Below, in pieces: positions 45,089-54,289 of a stretch of 64,000 nt of DNA; position 1 is the first letter of the stretch; each line of letters begins with the position of its first letter. The position numbers and the translations under genes were made by a program. Origin of the DNA: Candidatus Bathyarchaeia archaeon (lineage in GTDB: Archaea; Thermoproteota; Bathyarchaeia; 40CM-2-53-6); contig DASYWW010000039.1 in the NCBI GenBank assembly GCA_035935655.1, forward strand, positions 1 through 64,000, in the 5' to 3' direction. Under the pieces are notes generated by a model. The model saw only the letters and a list, made by a program, of their open reading frames with translations. It did no database searches and was not told where the DNA came from.

Positions 45089-45550
45089 TTAGGTCTGTAC
45101 TGAACGAGACGCTGTCTTGTAGGTGATCGCCAAGAGCCCGCCGATTATCCCTAAAACTGACCCGACTCCTGTGAGGAAGTTGCCGGCAGCGAACAGCCCG
45201 ATTACGGAGAAGACCACGATGATAGTTCCCCAGGCGGAATATTGATGGGTTCGAAAACTCATCACTACCGCACTGACTAAGACGAGGATCCCAGAGACAA
45301 CGAGCAAGATGGCTGAAATTCGTGCGCTAGCTAGGGCGAATCCGAAATTAGTCGACCGAACGCTATTTCCTACGAAATTGTTGAAGGCGGCGCCCGAAGC
45401 GGTGTATTTGATGAGACCACTAGTAGACGCTTTTGCCACGCCACCGATGAAGGTCAATATTCCAGCGAGCAGAGAGATCCCGTACGCGGGAACTCGGTCC
45501 TGAGCTGACAATCTATTGATTCTCCGATAGGAAAATGTCCCGTTTGCCAA
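45089..45550 (-). CDS. membrane protein of unknown function (4 helices)
   Basis: The 153-residue protein has hydrophobic helices at about residues 22-42, 70-90, 97-115 and 120-145. A loop GLIKYTASGAAFNNFVGNSVRS lies between the first two. The C-terminus is short and polar. No family is recognised. It is followed downstream by the aldehyde dehydrogenase on the same strand. Confidence 0.6.
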   Translation of the reverse strand: MANGTFSYRRINRLSAQDRVPAYGISLLAGILTFIGGVAKASTSGLIKYTASGAAFNNFVGNSVRSTNFGFALASARISAILLVVSGILVLVSAVVMSFRTHQYSAWGTIIVVFSVIGLFAAGNFLTGVGSVLGIIGGLLAITYKTASRSVQT

Positions 45551-45582
45551 GAAATAAGCGTTGCCTGGGTTGTCTTTGCGGG

Positions 45583-45801
45583 CTAAGCTGCTATCTTTGC
45601 TCTGACTCTCTTGGACGGGCTGCGTGTTGTTCGCGATCGTCCGGGAGACGTGCCGGCGCGTCTGCTTCCATCTTTATCCATCCAATCTGGCACGATTACG
45701 GCTCTGATCAGTTCCTGCATGGTTACGCCTCGTTCTTTTGCCATCTTCCGGAGTTCCGCGTAGACCTGCGGGTCTAGGGACTGCATGAACTTGGTCGCCA
45801 T
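45583..45801 (-). CDS. ribbon-helix-helix-like small DNA-binding protein
   Basis: 72 residues. The N-terminal segment MATKFMQSLDPQVYAELRKMAKERGVTMQELIRAVI has the strand-helix-helix layout of CopG/Arc-type repressors. A strongly basic Arg/Ser-rich tail (SRRAGTSPGRSRTTRSPSKRVRAK) probably adds non-specific nucleic acid affinity. It starts with ATG at 45801. It is either an autoregulator or a chromatin-like factor. Confidence 0.65.
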   Translation of the reverse strand: MATKFMQSLDPQVYAELRKMAKERGVTMQELIRAVIVPDWMDKDGSRRAGTSPGRSRTTRSPSKRVRAKIAA

Positions 45802-45908
45802 CTTCTATTCTTCCGTTATACCTAACGCATCCGTAGGATATAATTGCACGCTTTTGACCAGGACAGAATCCTATTCGATCGTTCTATTTCCATTGATCAA
45901 CAGGCGGC

Positions 45909-46523
45909 TTACTGCTTTGCCACTGGCAATAGCTCGACCAGAGATCGTAAGGGAACTCCTTCAATACTCTCTTTTCCACTCTTGTTGGCTAGGACGACTA
46001 CTCCCACAGCTTTTGCCTTTACTCCAGTAAGTGTTTCGATAGCCGCCCTGATTGTCTCTCCCATCCGGAGTATCGTGTCGACGATCAGAACCTTCTTGCC
46101 CTCGACTCGAGAGAAGCTCGGGTTTACAGCGCCTGCGACTTTTTTCTCGCCGAGTCGCTGTGGGCGTACGGAAGCGATAGGTTTGTTCAACGATCTTGCG
46201 ACGATGAGGCCTAAGGCCATGCCACCGCTTTCGATGCCGGCTACAACTTCAGGCTCTTCCATCAATCCGGCATCGATCGCATCTCTGACCATGTCTGCCA
46301 TAGCTCGGCCAACGAGGGTTAGGCGTCGAACGCTGGATCCGATCGGGTTCCAGTTAACGTAGACATCATACGCCTCTTTCGTCTTGACTCCCTCTTTGCC
46401 GTGAAGTAGAAGCCACACTACCGTGTCTGCTTGAACCTTGAGCTCATCAGCTATTTCATACGTAGACATGCCGCGTTCCTTTAGCTCGCGGGCACTCTTC
46501 GAGAGCTCTTCCAGTGATCTCAC
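45909..46523 (-). CDS. gfcR: GfcR-type phosphoribosyltransferase-like transcription regulator
   Basis: Residues 1-60 are a helix-turn-helix (STYEIADELKVQADTVVWLLLHG). Residues 80-200 resemble an orotate phosphoribosyltransferase (VVAGIESGGMALGLIVARSLNKPIASVRPQ; VLIVDTILRMGETIRAAI). The PRPP loop, normally DDVxTTGxT, reads DTILRMGET, so binding rather than catalysis is likely. The archaeal GfcR family regulates sugar or nucleotide metabolism. It is divergent from nicotinate phosphoribosyltransferase across a 130-base gap. Confidence 0.83.
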   Translation of the reverse strand: MRSLEELSKSARELKERGMSTYEIADELKVQADTVVWLLLHGKEGVKTKEAYDVYVNWNPIGSSVRRLTLVGRAMADMVRDAIDAGLMEEPEVVAGIESGGMALGLIVARSLNKPIASVRPQRLGEKKVAGAVNPSFSRVEGKKVLIVDTILRMGETIRAAIETLTGVKAKAVGVVVLANKSGKESIEGVPLRSLVELLPVAKQ

Positions 46524-46653
46524 GTCTACCTGACCAGCATTATTGAGTGTCGCTGAGCCTAGTTATAACTTGTCAGATGTTTAATCTGGAGTGGCAAGAC
46601 GCTTGTCACCCTAACATTATAATTCGCTCAGAAGAACTCGACATTTGAACGGT

Positions 46654-47847
46654 ATGAGAAAATTCCAGGTGGCAACTGATGACGAGATCAAGAATGCGGA
46701 GACAACGGACGTTTACTTTACGCGGACAAAGGAGATTCTGGAAAGCGAGGGACTCTCCGAGCTTAGAGTAACTGCAGAAATCACGACGGGCTCTCTTCCA
46801 AGGAATTGGGAGTGGGGCATACTTGCTGGAGTGGAGGAAGCAGCCCATCTCTTGGAAGATGTACCCATCGATGTTCACTCTTTCCCGGAAGGAACCCTGT
46901 TTCATTCGAGTGATGTAGAAGGTGTACGAGAGCCCGTTATGTTGCTTGAAGGCCGATACTTGGATTTCTGTCTCTATGAGACTCCGTTACTCGGACTTCT
47001 CTGCCAAGCATCTGGGATAACGACCATGGCGGCCCGCGTGAGGAGAGCCGCTGGCAGGAAAACTCTTCTCTCCTTCGGAATTCGCAGAGCTCATCCAGCT
47101 CTCGCCCCGATGATCGATAGGTCATGCTACGTTGGCGGGTTCGATGAGGTCTCAAGCATTGTCGGCGCAAGGCTTCTTGGAAAGGACCCTGCTGGAACGA
47201 TGCCTCACTCGCTGATAATTGCCATCGGAGACCCGGTTAGGGCTTGGAAGAGCTTCAACAAACACATGCCGAAGAAGGTACCGAGAATAGCGCTGGTCGA
47301 CACGTATTACGACGAGAAAACGGAATCTATCCTGGCTGCGGAAGCTCTAGGTAAGGATCTCTACGGGGTCCGGTTGGATACGCCTAGCTCGAGAAGAGGC
47401 AATTTCGCTGAGATTGTTCGAGAGGTAAGATGGGAGCTGGACTCAAGGGGATTTGATCATGTGAAGATTTTTGTCTCGGGCGGACTCAATGATGAAACGG
47501 TCGCTGATCTATCCCTCGCTGGAGCTGACGGATTTGGAGTTGGAACCTCAGTCAGCAACGCACCTAGCATCGACTTCGCACTGGATATCGTGGAAGCTGA
47601 CGGGAAATCCGTGGCGAAAAGAGGCAAGTTGGGTGGGAAGAAAATGGTCTGGAGATGCGATGATTGTCTGATAGAGAAGGTAACAAGCGCGACTGCGACT
47701 GAGCCCGAATGTCCTAATTGCGGAGGGAAGACAGGCAGGTTGCCTGTGCCGCTTCTTTCGAACGGGCGATTATCGAAGACGCTTCCGTCTGCCGATAAGA
47801 TTCGCGAAAGAGTTCTTGGTCAGCTCATGCGTCTTAGCGCTTCCTAG
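46654..47847 (+). CDS. pncB: nicotinate phosphoribosyltransferase
   Basis: It forms nicotinate mononucleotide from nicotinate and PRPP in NAD salvage. Motifs include TTDVYFTRTKEIL at the start, SFGIRRAHPALAPMIDRSCYVGGFDEVS, VDTYYDEK, GVRLDTPSSRRGN and VSGGLNDETVADLSLAGADGFGVGTSVS. A zinc ribbon near the C-terminus (CDDC and CPNCGG) is typical of the archaeal form. The start is ATG at 46654 or TTG at 46645. NAD kinase elsewhere in the window acts in the same cofactor pathway. Confidence 0.93.
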   Translation: MRKFQVATDDEIKNAETTDVYFTRTKEILESEGLSELRVTAEITTGSLPRNWEWGILAGVEEAAHLLEDVPIDVHSFPEGTLFHSSDVEGVREPVMLLEGRYLDFCLYETPLLGLLCQASGITTMAARVRRAAGRKTLLSFGIRRAHPALAPMIDRSCYVGGFDEVSSIVGARLLGKDPAGTMPHSLIIAIGDPVRAWKSFNKHMPKKVPRIALVDTYYDEKTESILAAEALGKDLYGVRLDTPSSRRGNFAEIVREVRWELDSRGFDHVKIFVSGGLNDETVADLSLAGADGFGVGTSVSNAPSIDFALDIVEADGKSVAKRGKLGGKKMVWRCDDCLIEKVTSATATEPECPNCGGKTGRLPVPLLSNGRLSKTLPSADKIRERVLGQLMRLSAS

Positions 47848-47940
47848 AAGGATTCAAGGCCTGTCTCTCAATCATTCGGTGAAAAGGGCAAAACTTCGAG
47901 AATGCGACTGGACCTTCCTTTAGTGCGGATCAGATGATCG

Positions 47941-48185
47941 CTTTCCTGCGGGTCTCAGAGAGCCACTCTTGCGACTCAAGGGTCGGTCGCTACGACCCCC
48001 TATTTTCCAAAACCATTTCCTGTCTGGTTCTGATTCTGGGCGAGTCTGCCCGTTCAGGGCACAATTCTAGGCTTGGATAGGCTTGGAAAGTAGCGGACAA
48101 TTCCGAACGAATTTCCGACATTTGACCCGAGGCTTGCCAGAATCGCGATCACGGCTGATTTTAGGCGATTCTTGCTCCGATCCCT
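47941..48185. repeat. dispersed non-coding element, copy B
   Basis: Counterpart of 40537-40795, with the same ordered blocks, roughly 60-65 percent alike by eye. It fills most of the 365-base gap between pncB and the PLP enzyme gene. Frames across it are broken by stops. Best-conserved parts are atttcctgtctgg...gattctgggcgag and the 3' block from gatcacggctga to aggcgattcttg. No terminal inverted repeats or target duplications are seen. Confidence 0.65.
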
Positions 48186-48212
48186 AACTTTAACCCTCAA
48201 CCGATTAGGGAA

Positions 48213-49187
48213 ATGCTCGACGGATTCATGATCCACGGCCGTTTGCCAGCGTTAGAGGACATTGTCGCGGCCAGTAGGCGAATCGAAGGAGTAGCAACCA
48301 AGACTCCGCTGGTGGAGTCGCCATCGCTCTCGAAGAGATTCGGCCGCCTCGTCTACTTGAAGCTCGAATGCTTCCAGCCCATACGGGTCTTCAAGATTCG
48401 AGGGGCTTACAACAAGATCTCCCAACTGTCATCCAAGAACATCATCGCGGTTTCTTCCGGGAATCATGGAATGGCGGTAGCATACAGTTCTCGGCTCCTT
48501 GGAAAGAAATGTACCGTAATACTGCCCGAGACAGCGGTCCAGGAGAAAGTCAACACTATCATCGAGCACGGTGCCGAGGCAATCAAGTATGGAAAATACA
48601 CGACCGATCGTGATGCGAAGGCCAAGGAAATCGTCGGCAAGACCGGAGCGACACTCGTCCACCCATTCAACGACCCTGACATAATCGCTGGTCAAGGAAC
48701 CTGTGGGCTAGAGATAGCGAATCAACTTGTCGACTTCGACTCGGTAATAGTTCCAGTTGGAGGAGGAGGCCTCATCTCCGGCATATCCATCGCGATCAAA
48801 TCGCTGAGGCCAGAAGCGAGAGTCTACGGGGTCGAACCGGAGAACGCACCGAAACTCCAAGCAGCACTAAAGGCTGGCAAGATTGTCACTTTAGACTCGC
48901 CAAAATCAATCGCGGACGGGCTTATCCCATCAGCGATAGGAGAGCTAACCCTTGAAGCATGCAGGAAGCACGTCGACGGCGTTTACACTGTTTCAGACGA
49001 CGAGATCCTTGCAGCAATGAAGCTGTTAATTCGTGATGCCCACATTTTCCCAGAACCCTCTGGAGCCGCGCCCGCCGCTGTCCTCCTCGCTAATCGGGAT
49101 TTGGAGAAACTTGGTGAGAAAGTGGTGCTAGTAATATCGGGTGGCAACGTGTCATTGGATCTTCTTGCCAAGACGATTACTGGATGA
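48213..49187 (+). CDS. PLP-dependent threonine dehydratase / serine racemase family enzyme
   Basis: A fold-type II PLP enzyme of 324 residues. The PLP lysine is Lys61 in FKIRGAYNK. The substrate loop is SSGNHGMAVAYSS, the phosphate-binding glycine loop GGGGLISG, and the C-terminal SGGNVS. There is no C-terminal ACT regulatory domain, so it resembles the catabolic or racemase type rather than allosteric IlvA. The start is ATG at 48213 or at 48228 (MIHGRLPALEDI). Confidence 0.9.
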   Translation: MLDGFMIHGRLPALEDIVAASRRIEGVATKTPLVESPSLSKRFGRLVYLKLECFQPIRVFKIRGAYNKISQLSSKNIIAVSSGNHGMAVAYSSRLLGKKCTVILPETAVQEKVNTIIEHGAEAIKYGKYTTDRDAKAKEIVGKTGATLVHPFNDPDIIAGQGTCGLEIANQLVDFDSVIVPVGGGGLISGISIAIKSLRPEARVYGVEPENAPKLQAALKAGKIVTLDSPKSIADGLIPSAIGELTLEACRKHVDGVYTVSDDEILAAMKLLIRDAHIFPEPSGAAPAAVLLANRDLEKLGEKVVLVISGGNVSLDLLAKTITG

Positions 49188-49197
49188 CGATTAGAAT

Positions 49198-50211
49198 CTA
49201 GTATTCTTGCCTTTCTGTGGCGAGGTATTCTGCGGGGTTTACGATGTTCTTTGGCTTGAGGCCTCGAAGGAACCGTGTCACATTCTCAACCGCAAACCTC
49301 ACCGGCTTTCCAGTGGCTAATCCTGATGGCCCTGATACGTGAGGAGTCCCGATGAAGTTGGACAATTCGAAGAACGGATGGGTTGTCTTGAGGGATTCCT
49401 TTCCCTCGCGATACCACCATACATCGGTTGCGTATCGAAAATCTGGGTTGTTCTTCAGGTGCTCGTAGAGGGCGCTTTCATCCACAAGCTCTCCGCGCGC
49501 AATGTTCACGAGGATCGCATCTTTCTTCATCGTGGCAAGTTTGTCCGCGCCAATGATCTTAGTCGTGAACTTTGTCAGCGGGAGTGAGATTATGACTGCG
49601 TCGCTTTCTGCTAGGACTCTCAGGAGTCCCTTGTCTCCCTGAAACTGTCTCACGCCTTTCTCTCGAACCGGTTTTCTTGAGAACGCGAAGACCTTCATCT
49701 CGAACCCTTTACCGATTCGTGCAACGGTGGACCCTATCCCTCCGTATCCAAGAATGCCTAGTGTCCTTTCCGCCAAAATCGTTACTTGCTTCCCGCCTAG
49801 AGTTCGCCTCAAAGACCATTGCCCCGTCTTTACCGCGTTATGAAAGTCAACTATCCTCTTGGCAGCTGAAAGCAACAGAGACCAAGCATATTCAGCAACC
49901 TCGTCAGAATAGGCTCCAGCATTGCTGCTGACTATGACCCTCTTGTCAAGCTGGGAAAAGGGAATGTGGTTGACACCAGCGAGGATACTCTGGACAAATC
50001 GCAGATTCCGCATCGTCGACAAGTGTTCAGGGGATAGGAAACTGGGCCAGAAGAACACAAGAAGAACGTCTATTGACGGTAGCAGTTGGACTAGCGATGC
50101 CTCGTCGAGACCGGTCGAGCTGAAAACTCTCGCATATTTGGAAAGCGCCTGAATGCTAGTTTGGTTGACGACGTCGGTGGTAATCAATAGATTGGGCTTT
50201 GGCAAGGCCAC
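49198..50211 (-). CDS. D-2-hydroxyacid dehydrogenase (NAD-dependent)
   Basis: A Rossmann domain with LGILGYGGIGSTVARIGKGF and an acidic-free strand end (FAFSRKP, suggesting NADP or relaxed cofactor use). NIARGELVDESALYEHL carries the catalytic arginine and IGTPHVSG the catalytic histidine. The length is 337 residues. The family reduces 2-oxo acids; the substrate is not defined. It is convergent with the PLP enzyme, 10 bases apart. Confidence 0.9.
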   Translation of the reverse strand: MALPKPNLLITTDVVNQTSIQALSKYARVFSSTGLDEASLVQLLPSIDVLLVFFWPSFLSPEHLSTMRNLRFVQSILAGVNHIPFSQLDKRVIVSSNAGAYSDEVAEYAWSLLLSAAKRIVDFHNAVKTGQWSLRRTLGGKQVTILAERTLGILGYGGIGSTVARIGKGFEMKVFAFSRKPVREKGVRQFQGDKGLLRVLAESDAVIISLPLTKFTTKIIGADKLATMKKDAILVNIARGELVDESALYEHLKNNPDFRYATDVWWYREGKESLKTTHPFFELSNFIGTPHVSGPSGLATGKPVRFAVENVTRFLRGLKPKNIVNPAEYLATERQEY

Positions 50212-50310
50212 ATTCCCTGTGTGGTTCGAATACCTGCAAGTGGAGCTAGTTCAGCTTTAACCATAAGTGTTAGAGAAAATAGACCGCTCATAGAGAGTGA
50301 GACTCAAACC

Positions 50311-51120
50311 ATGGAACAGACCCCGGCGCTGGCAATCCTCGAGGATCTCGTTCCTAATGGAATCAGATTCGGAGCAAGTTATCTAGTTGAGTTCGGTCCA
50401 GACTCCCCATGGTACGAAACATCCCTTACCATAGCAGCGAGCGCTTTGAGAAACGGAGCGCGCACGGAATACCATACCTACATGCATCCACCCCACGAAG
50501 TTCGAGACTCCCTGACCAAACTCGGATTGAACGTGAGAGAACTGGAGCAGAAAGACCATCTCAGAATACTGGACACGTACGATGTGATGACCGGACTAGC
50601 TCACCCTGAAACTCCCGAGGGTATGCGGTCGAAGGGAAGGGAAGCTTACGAACATCAGTCCTTTGACCTCAATCACTGGAGCCGCAAAGTTGTCACTATC
50701 ATCCGAGAGGGAGTTGCTGAAGAAGAAAAGAGGTGGTTACACATTGATGACAACACCTCTGTGATGTGTCACTATACCGATGAGAAGTTGATTATTGACA
50801 TTTGGAGGACGAGGATCATTCCCTATGCAAAGATGCGGGGTCTCGCGATGTTTCATTCGTTGATGATGGGAATCGCTTCCGATTCTTTCTATAAACAGTT
50901 CGAATCGCTTTGCGACGGCATTATCGAATTCCGGACCGGTGACGAGGGAGGACAGGTCCAGCACTTTGTGAGGGTAAGAACCCTCCGCGGAATGGTTAGT
51001 GACAACAGATGGCGACGGCTTCAATTCCACAACGACGGCTCGATTACAATTGATCCAGATAGCAAGCCCAGGGAGCTCGGAATCGGAGGCTGGCTAAAAG
51101 GCCCCAAGAAAACGCGATAG
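50311..51120 (+). CDS. KaiC/RadA-superfamily protein lacking a P-loop
   Basis: A 269-residue protein whose pattern follows archaeal KaiC-like ATPases: YLVEFGPDSPWYETSLTIAASALRNGARTEYHTYMHPPHEV corresponds to the usual YLVEGxPGSGKT...E region. The Walker A lysine and glycines are replaced (GPDSPWYETS). Near the end DGIIEFRTGDEGGQVQHFVRVRTLRGM matches the KaiC C-terminal strand pattern. It is probably a non-catalytic regulatory paralogue. The frame opens at 50221, but the ATG at 50311 (MEQTPALAILEDL) fits the family start. Confidence 0.65.
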   Translation: MEQTPALAILEDLVPNGIRFGASYLVEFGPDSPWYETSLTIAASALRNGARTEYHTYMHPPHEVRDSLTKLGLNVRELEQKDHLRILDTYDVMTGLAHPETPEGMRSKGREAYEHQSFDLNHWSRKVVTIIREGVAEEEKRWLHIDDNTSVMCHYTDEKLIIDIWRTRIIPYAKMRGLAMFHSLMMGIASDSFYKQFESLCDGIIEFRTGDEGGQVQHFVRVRTLRGMVSDNRWRRLQFHNDGSITIDPDSKPRELGIGGWLKGPKKTR

Positions 51121-51540
51121 GTCGAGGATAAGGGCGGCGTAATTGTCTCGATGTGTCGACATTAGCCGTTCCTGAACCGTAGTTCTAGGCCAGTTTGGAA
51201 TTGCGATCTCACCCACGTCTAGTGTGAGACGATACCGCAAAGGATTGCCGGGCCGAGCCTTCGGTTTCTTCTCTGAGGGAGCGATAATCCATTTCATCAA
51301 CATGTCGATCGCGCCAACTCTAGGCTGCAAACCCGTTCGTCTGGAAAGAACTGGGGTTCAGGAACAGAAGAGGACTCGGGGCCGAATATGTTGTGCGTAA
51401 GCACTGAAAGGAACTCGTTTACATCTAACACGAGCGTCACAAGCTAATTTGGTTGTTTTGTTTCAATGACGTCAGATCATCAAATACTGACAGAAACGGT
51501 GCCTGCCCATGGTTGGAGCCAGATCCGTTGTGCTCGTTAA
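51121..51540. other. gap without a convincing gene
   Basis: About 420 bases between the KaiC-like gene and the RHS remnant. A minus-strand frame of 78 codons (51094-51330) overlaps the KaiC-like 3' end and has no recognisable feature. AT-rich tracts near 51450-51490 may be promoter remains. Confidence 0.4.
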
Positions 51541-52525
51541 GCCTGTTATGATGCCGTATCCGGGGAGGCGAACCAACAGACTCACCACTGTAATTCTGGT
51601 GACAGCTCTAATATTGTTGACACTTCTTGGGTCAATGGGTCCTTGGCTACAAACTGCACCTACACGAGGCCCGGCCAGGCCTCGTCAGTCAAACTGAAAA
51701 ATGGTGGTACGACGCTCATGTATCTTGCATACCAGTACAATAACACAGGTACCGTCGCCAGCGTCTCCGGCTGGTTGACAAACACTTCTAACGCACAGGT
51801 AACTGTTAGCGAGAAGTATGCCTACGATCCTCTCCAGAGGCTTGTAAACTCGAATGTTACATCCGGGCTAACCAAGACCCTTGCCTCGTTCCTATACGAT
51901 AGCGTCGGAAACAGGGCTCAACAGGTTCTAAACGGAATCGCGACTACCTACACATACAACGTGCTGAACAACGAGCTAACGAGTTCCCTTGCTTCCGGGG
52001 TCACGACCAGATACGCGTACGATAATAACGGCAATCTAGTTTCTAGAGTTACAGGCAACACGCAATGGGCCTTCTCCTGGAGTCCAACAGGGAACCTTGT
52101 CAGCGCGACCAACAATACCGTGACGAAGAGCTTGTATGCGTATGATGGGCTGGGACGCCGAGTCGAATCCATCGAGGGGGAAACACGCTGTTCTATGGTT
52201 ATATGGGCACGGAAACGCTTGCTGAGCTGCGAAGCGGGCTCGAGAACAACTACGTCTTTGCTGGAGGCTCCGAATAGCCCATTACGGCTCAAACCCGACC
52301 GGCTTCTATCACACTGATCCCCTAGGAAGCACCCGGATGGTCACCGACCAGAACAGGAATATTGTCTTCAGCGACAACTACCAGCCCTACGGACAGGACA
52401 ACTCCGCCACCGGATCAGAGACCTACAAGTTCACAGGCAAACCTGTAAGCGCGACGACAGGTTTGTACTATTACTACCACCGATGGTACGACTCGTCCAT
52501 GGGTCGGTCAACTTCACCTGACTGA
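51541..52525 (+). pseudogene. RHS/YD-repeat protein remnant
   Basis: Three frames together encode a tract of YD repeats and an RHS core. Frame one (to about 52178) has YAYDPLQRLVNSN, YDSVGNRAQQVLNG, YAYDNNGNLVSRVTG and YDGLGRRVESI. After a one-base loss in the ggggg run near 52180 the text continues NTLFYGYMGTETLAEL. After another near 52270 it continues RIAHYGSNPTGFYHTDPLGSTRMVTD and ends YYYHRWYDSSMGRSTSPD, close to the usual end of the RHS core. A separate frame at 51509-51697 has a signal-anchor-like helix. The toxin tip is absent. It is a decayed surface or polymorphic-toxin gene, perhaps acquired from bacteria. Confidence 0.82.
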
Positions 52526-52577
52526 CAAATGACAACTTGTTCGACGCACGGACCTCTTCCTCGATTGCAGTTACAGA

Positions 52578-54116
52578 TCAGGTCTTAGCTCTGGAAGCCC
52601 AGAGAAATTTTCGTTGCAGAGTCTTAGGATAGATGCTCTTCCAGTCGTATTCGGCTTTGTTCGCCCAGTTCTTGTAGACTCTTGGGTCAATGTAGTTTCT
52701 GAGAGAAGTGTTCAGGTTGTAATCGCGAGTCCGTTTCTGGAGGTCCACGTCGAGCTTTAGTTTTCTGATGCGTTCCTCCAGCCTCATCTTCTGTTTGTCC
52801 GTCTTGACCTCCCTTGTCTTCAGTTCATCCAGTCGTTGTTGCTTCTTGAGCAGGCTTCCTTCCCAAGTCTTCGGTGGTGTCCGTTTGTGGTTGCACCTGA
52901 TCGCCGCTTCGAGATTCGCAACCCGGGCATGGTGCAGTTTGACGTAGGGTGACTCTTGGGGCTTGAAGCTGTTGTGTCTTCGCAGGTAAGTTTGAACTGT
53001 CTCCGTTGCGTGGTGCGTCCTGAATACCTTCGCTGTTAGTCCCCTCACCGCCTTGTTGAGGAAACGGTTAACGTGTTGAGAAGTTACTCCGTCAAAAACG
53101 AGATCCTCTGGCCTCTTTCCCCGTGTGAATTCTTGGAGGTTCTTGCGAATTGGCGCGTTTGTACCATCGACTTTCAGGATTTTTTGCCATCGAACGCTGT
53201 CCTTTCCTAGGAAGTCGAATTCGATCCCATGAGGAAGGAATTTGAGGTGCTCGACTCTGAGGGTTGATGCGCCTACTGTGTCTGCCTCATCCTCATCCTT
53301 CTCGTCTCCGACCCTCATCGCTAGGTTGTCTATGAGATAGGCGACGCTTGCAAGCTTGCGCATCTTCAAGTCAGGTGACTGTAGATTCTTGTCGATGAAC
53401 TGTTGAACGTCTGGGAGACGGCGTTGCAGATTCCGGGCCGAATCATACTTGAGCTTATCTCGTTCTTGACGAAGATCAGAGATGTCACTTGGCCAGACGT
53501 ACTTGCGAACGTTGCTGAGCTTGTCTACCCAGTAAGCAATCCAGATGGACCCGTGATCATGAGCAATATCTTTCCAGTTGCCCGGTGGAGCCTCAGCATT
53601 CTCAGACAGGTTTAGAACAACGTCATCGGGGTTGATTCTCGGCTTCCAACGTCCCCTCATTGGATGGCTGCCTCTTCCCATGAAGAGACTGGGAGGCTCT
53701 ACCATCCAGTTAGCAATCTCAGTCTTAACCCCATCAATCTCCGCGAAACCATACTTTTCCTTCAACGACAAGCGAAGCTGCTTTCGCTGAGCTGCCGTTT
53801 TCTTCTTGTAGTCAAGATCCTGTTTCTGCAGCTCCTCCTTTGATTGATACTCGTAGACGGGGGTGAAGTCGATCTCGGAATACTTTGCATTTGCAAAGCT
53901 TGAGGGTAGAAGTTTGAGAAAGTCCGACAGAAAATTAGTCTGAAACACAGGGTCTTGGATGTAAGGCGTAGTTCTCTTCTTTCCCCAAGCATACGCTAAC
54001 TCCTCAGCCTCAGGAGAGAGTTGGACCAAAGTGCCGTGGACTCGTATGGAAAGCCGCCTCGGCTCATAGGCTGGGGGAAATGCCACGCCGTTGTGGCTCA
54101 ACTCCTTCCATGCCAT
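52578..54116 (-). CDS. DNA topoisomerase IB (eukaryote type)
   Basis: It relaxes supercoils by nicking one strand. The catalytic tyrosine lies in TSLRNYIDPRV (residue 483 counted from the GTG at 54140). The core has WWV/MVEPPSLFMGRGSHPMRGRWKPRI, LDKLSNVRKYVW-like contacts, the catalytic Lys/Arg region (MRVGDEKDEDEADTVGASTLR) and FRTHHATE with the histidine. A coiled linker (about residues 425-470) precedes the tyrosine. The ATG at 54116 has gagga ahead of it and is preferred over the GTG. Type IB of this form is characteristic of Nitrososphaeria-like TACK archaea. Confidence 0.94.
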   Translation of the reverse strand: MAWKELSHNGVAFPPAYEPRRLSIRVHGTLVQLSPEAEELAYAWGKKRTTPYIQDPVFQTNFLSDFLKLLPSSFANAKYSEIDFTPVYEYQSKEELQKQDLDYKKKTAAQRKQLRLSLKEKYGFAEIDGVKTEIANWMVEPPSLFMGRGSHPMRGRWKPRINPDDVVLNLSENAEAPPGNWKDIAHDHGSIWIAYWVDKLSNVRKYVWPSDISDLRQERDKLKYDSARNLQRRLPDVQQFIDKNLQSPDLKMRKLASVAYLIDNLAMRVGDEKDEDEADTVGASTLRVEHLKFLPHGIEFDFLGKDSVRWQKILKVDGTNAPIRKNLQEFTRGKRPEDLVFDGVTSQHVNRFLNKAVRGLTAKVFRTHHATETVQTYLRRHNSFKPQESPYVKLHHARVANLEAAIRCNHKRTPPKTWEGSLLKKQQRLDELKTREVKTDKQKMRLEERIRKLKLDVDLQKRTRDYNLNTSLRNYIDPRVYKNWANKAEYDWKSIYPKTLQRKFLWASRAKT

Positions 54117-54289
54117 AACAAGTTCCTCTATGCTGTTCACTCGTTACCAGTATGAATAGCTCGGGTCCGGTCTTCCATTCTCGATATCCGCACAAAGTTG
54201 TAGATGAGGATTTTTCTTAAAAACACTGTTAGAGATTACAAGAACCGGGATAGACTAAAGAAGGTCGGATGGATGAGGTATAGGCCAGA

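Noticed and set aside
45535-45777. 80-codon plus-strand Cys/Arg-rich frame
   Set aside because: It is the shadow of the ribbon-helix-helix gene on the other strand.
51094-51330. 78-codon minus-strand frame as a gene
   Set aside because: It overlaps the end of the KaiC-like gene and shows no domain, ribosome-binding site or TATA box.
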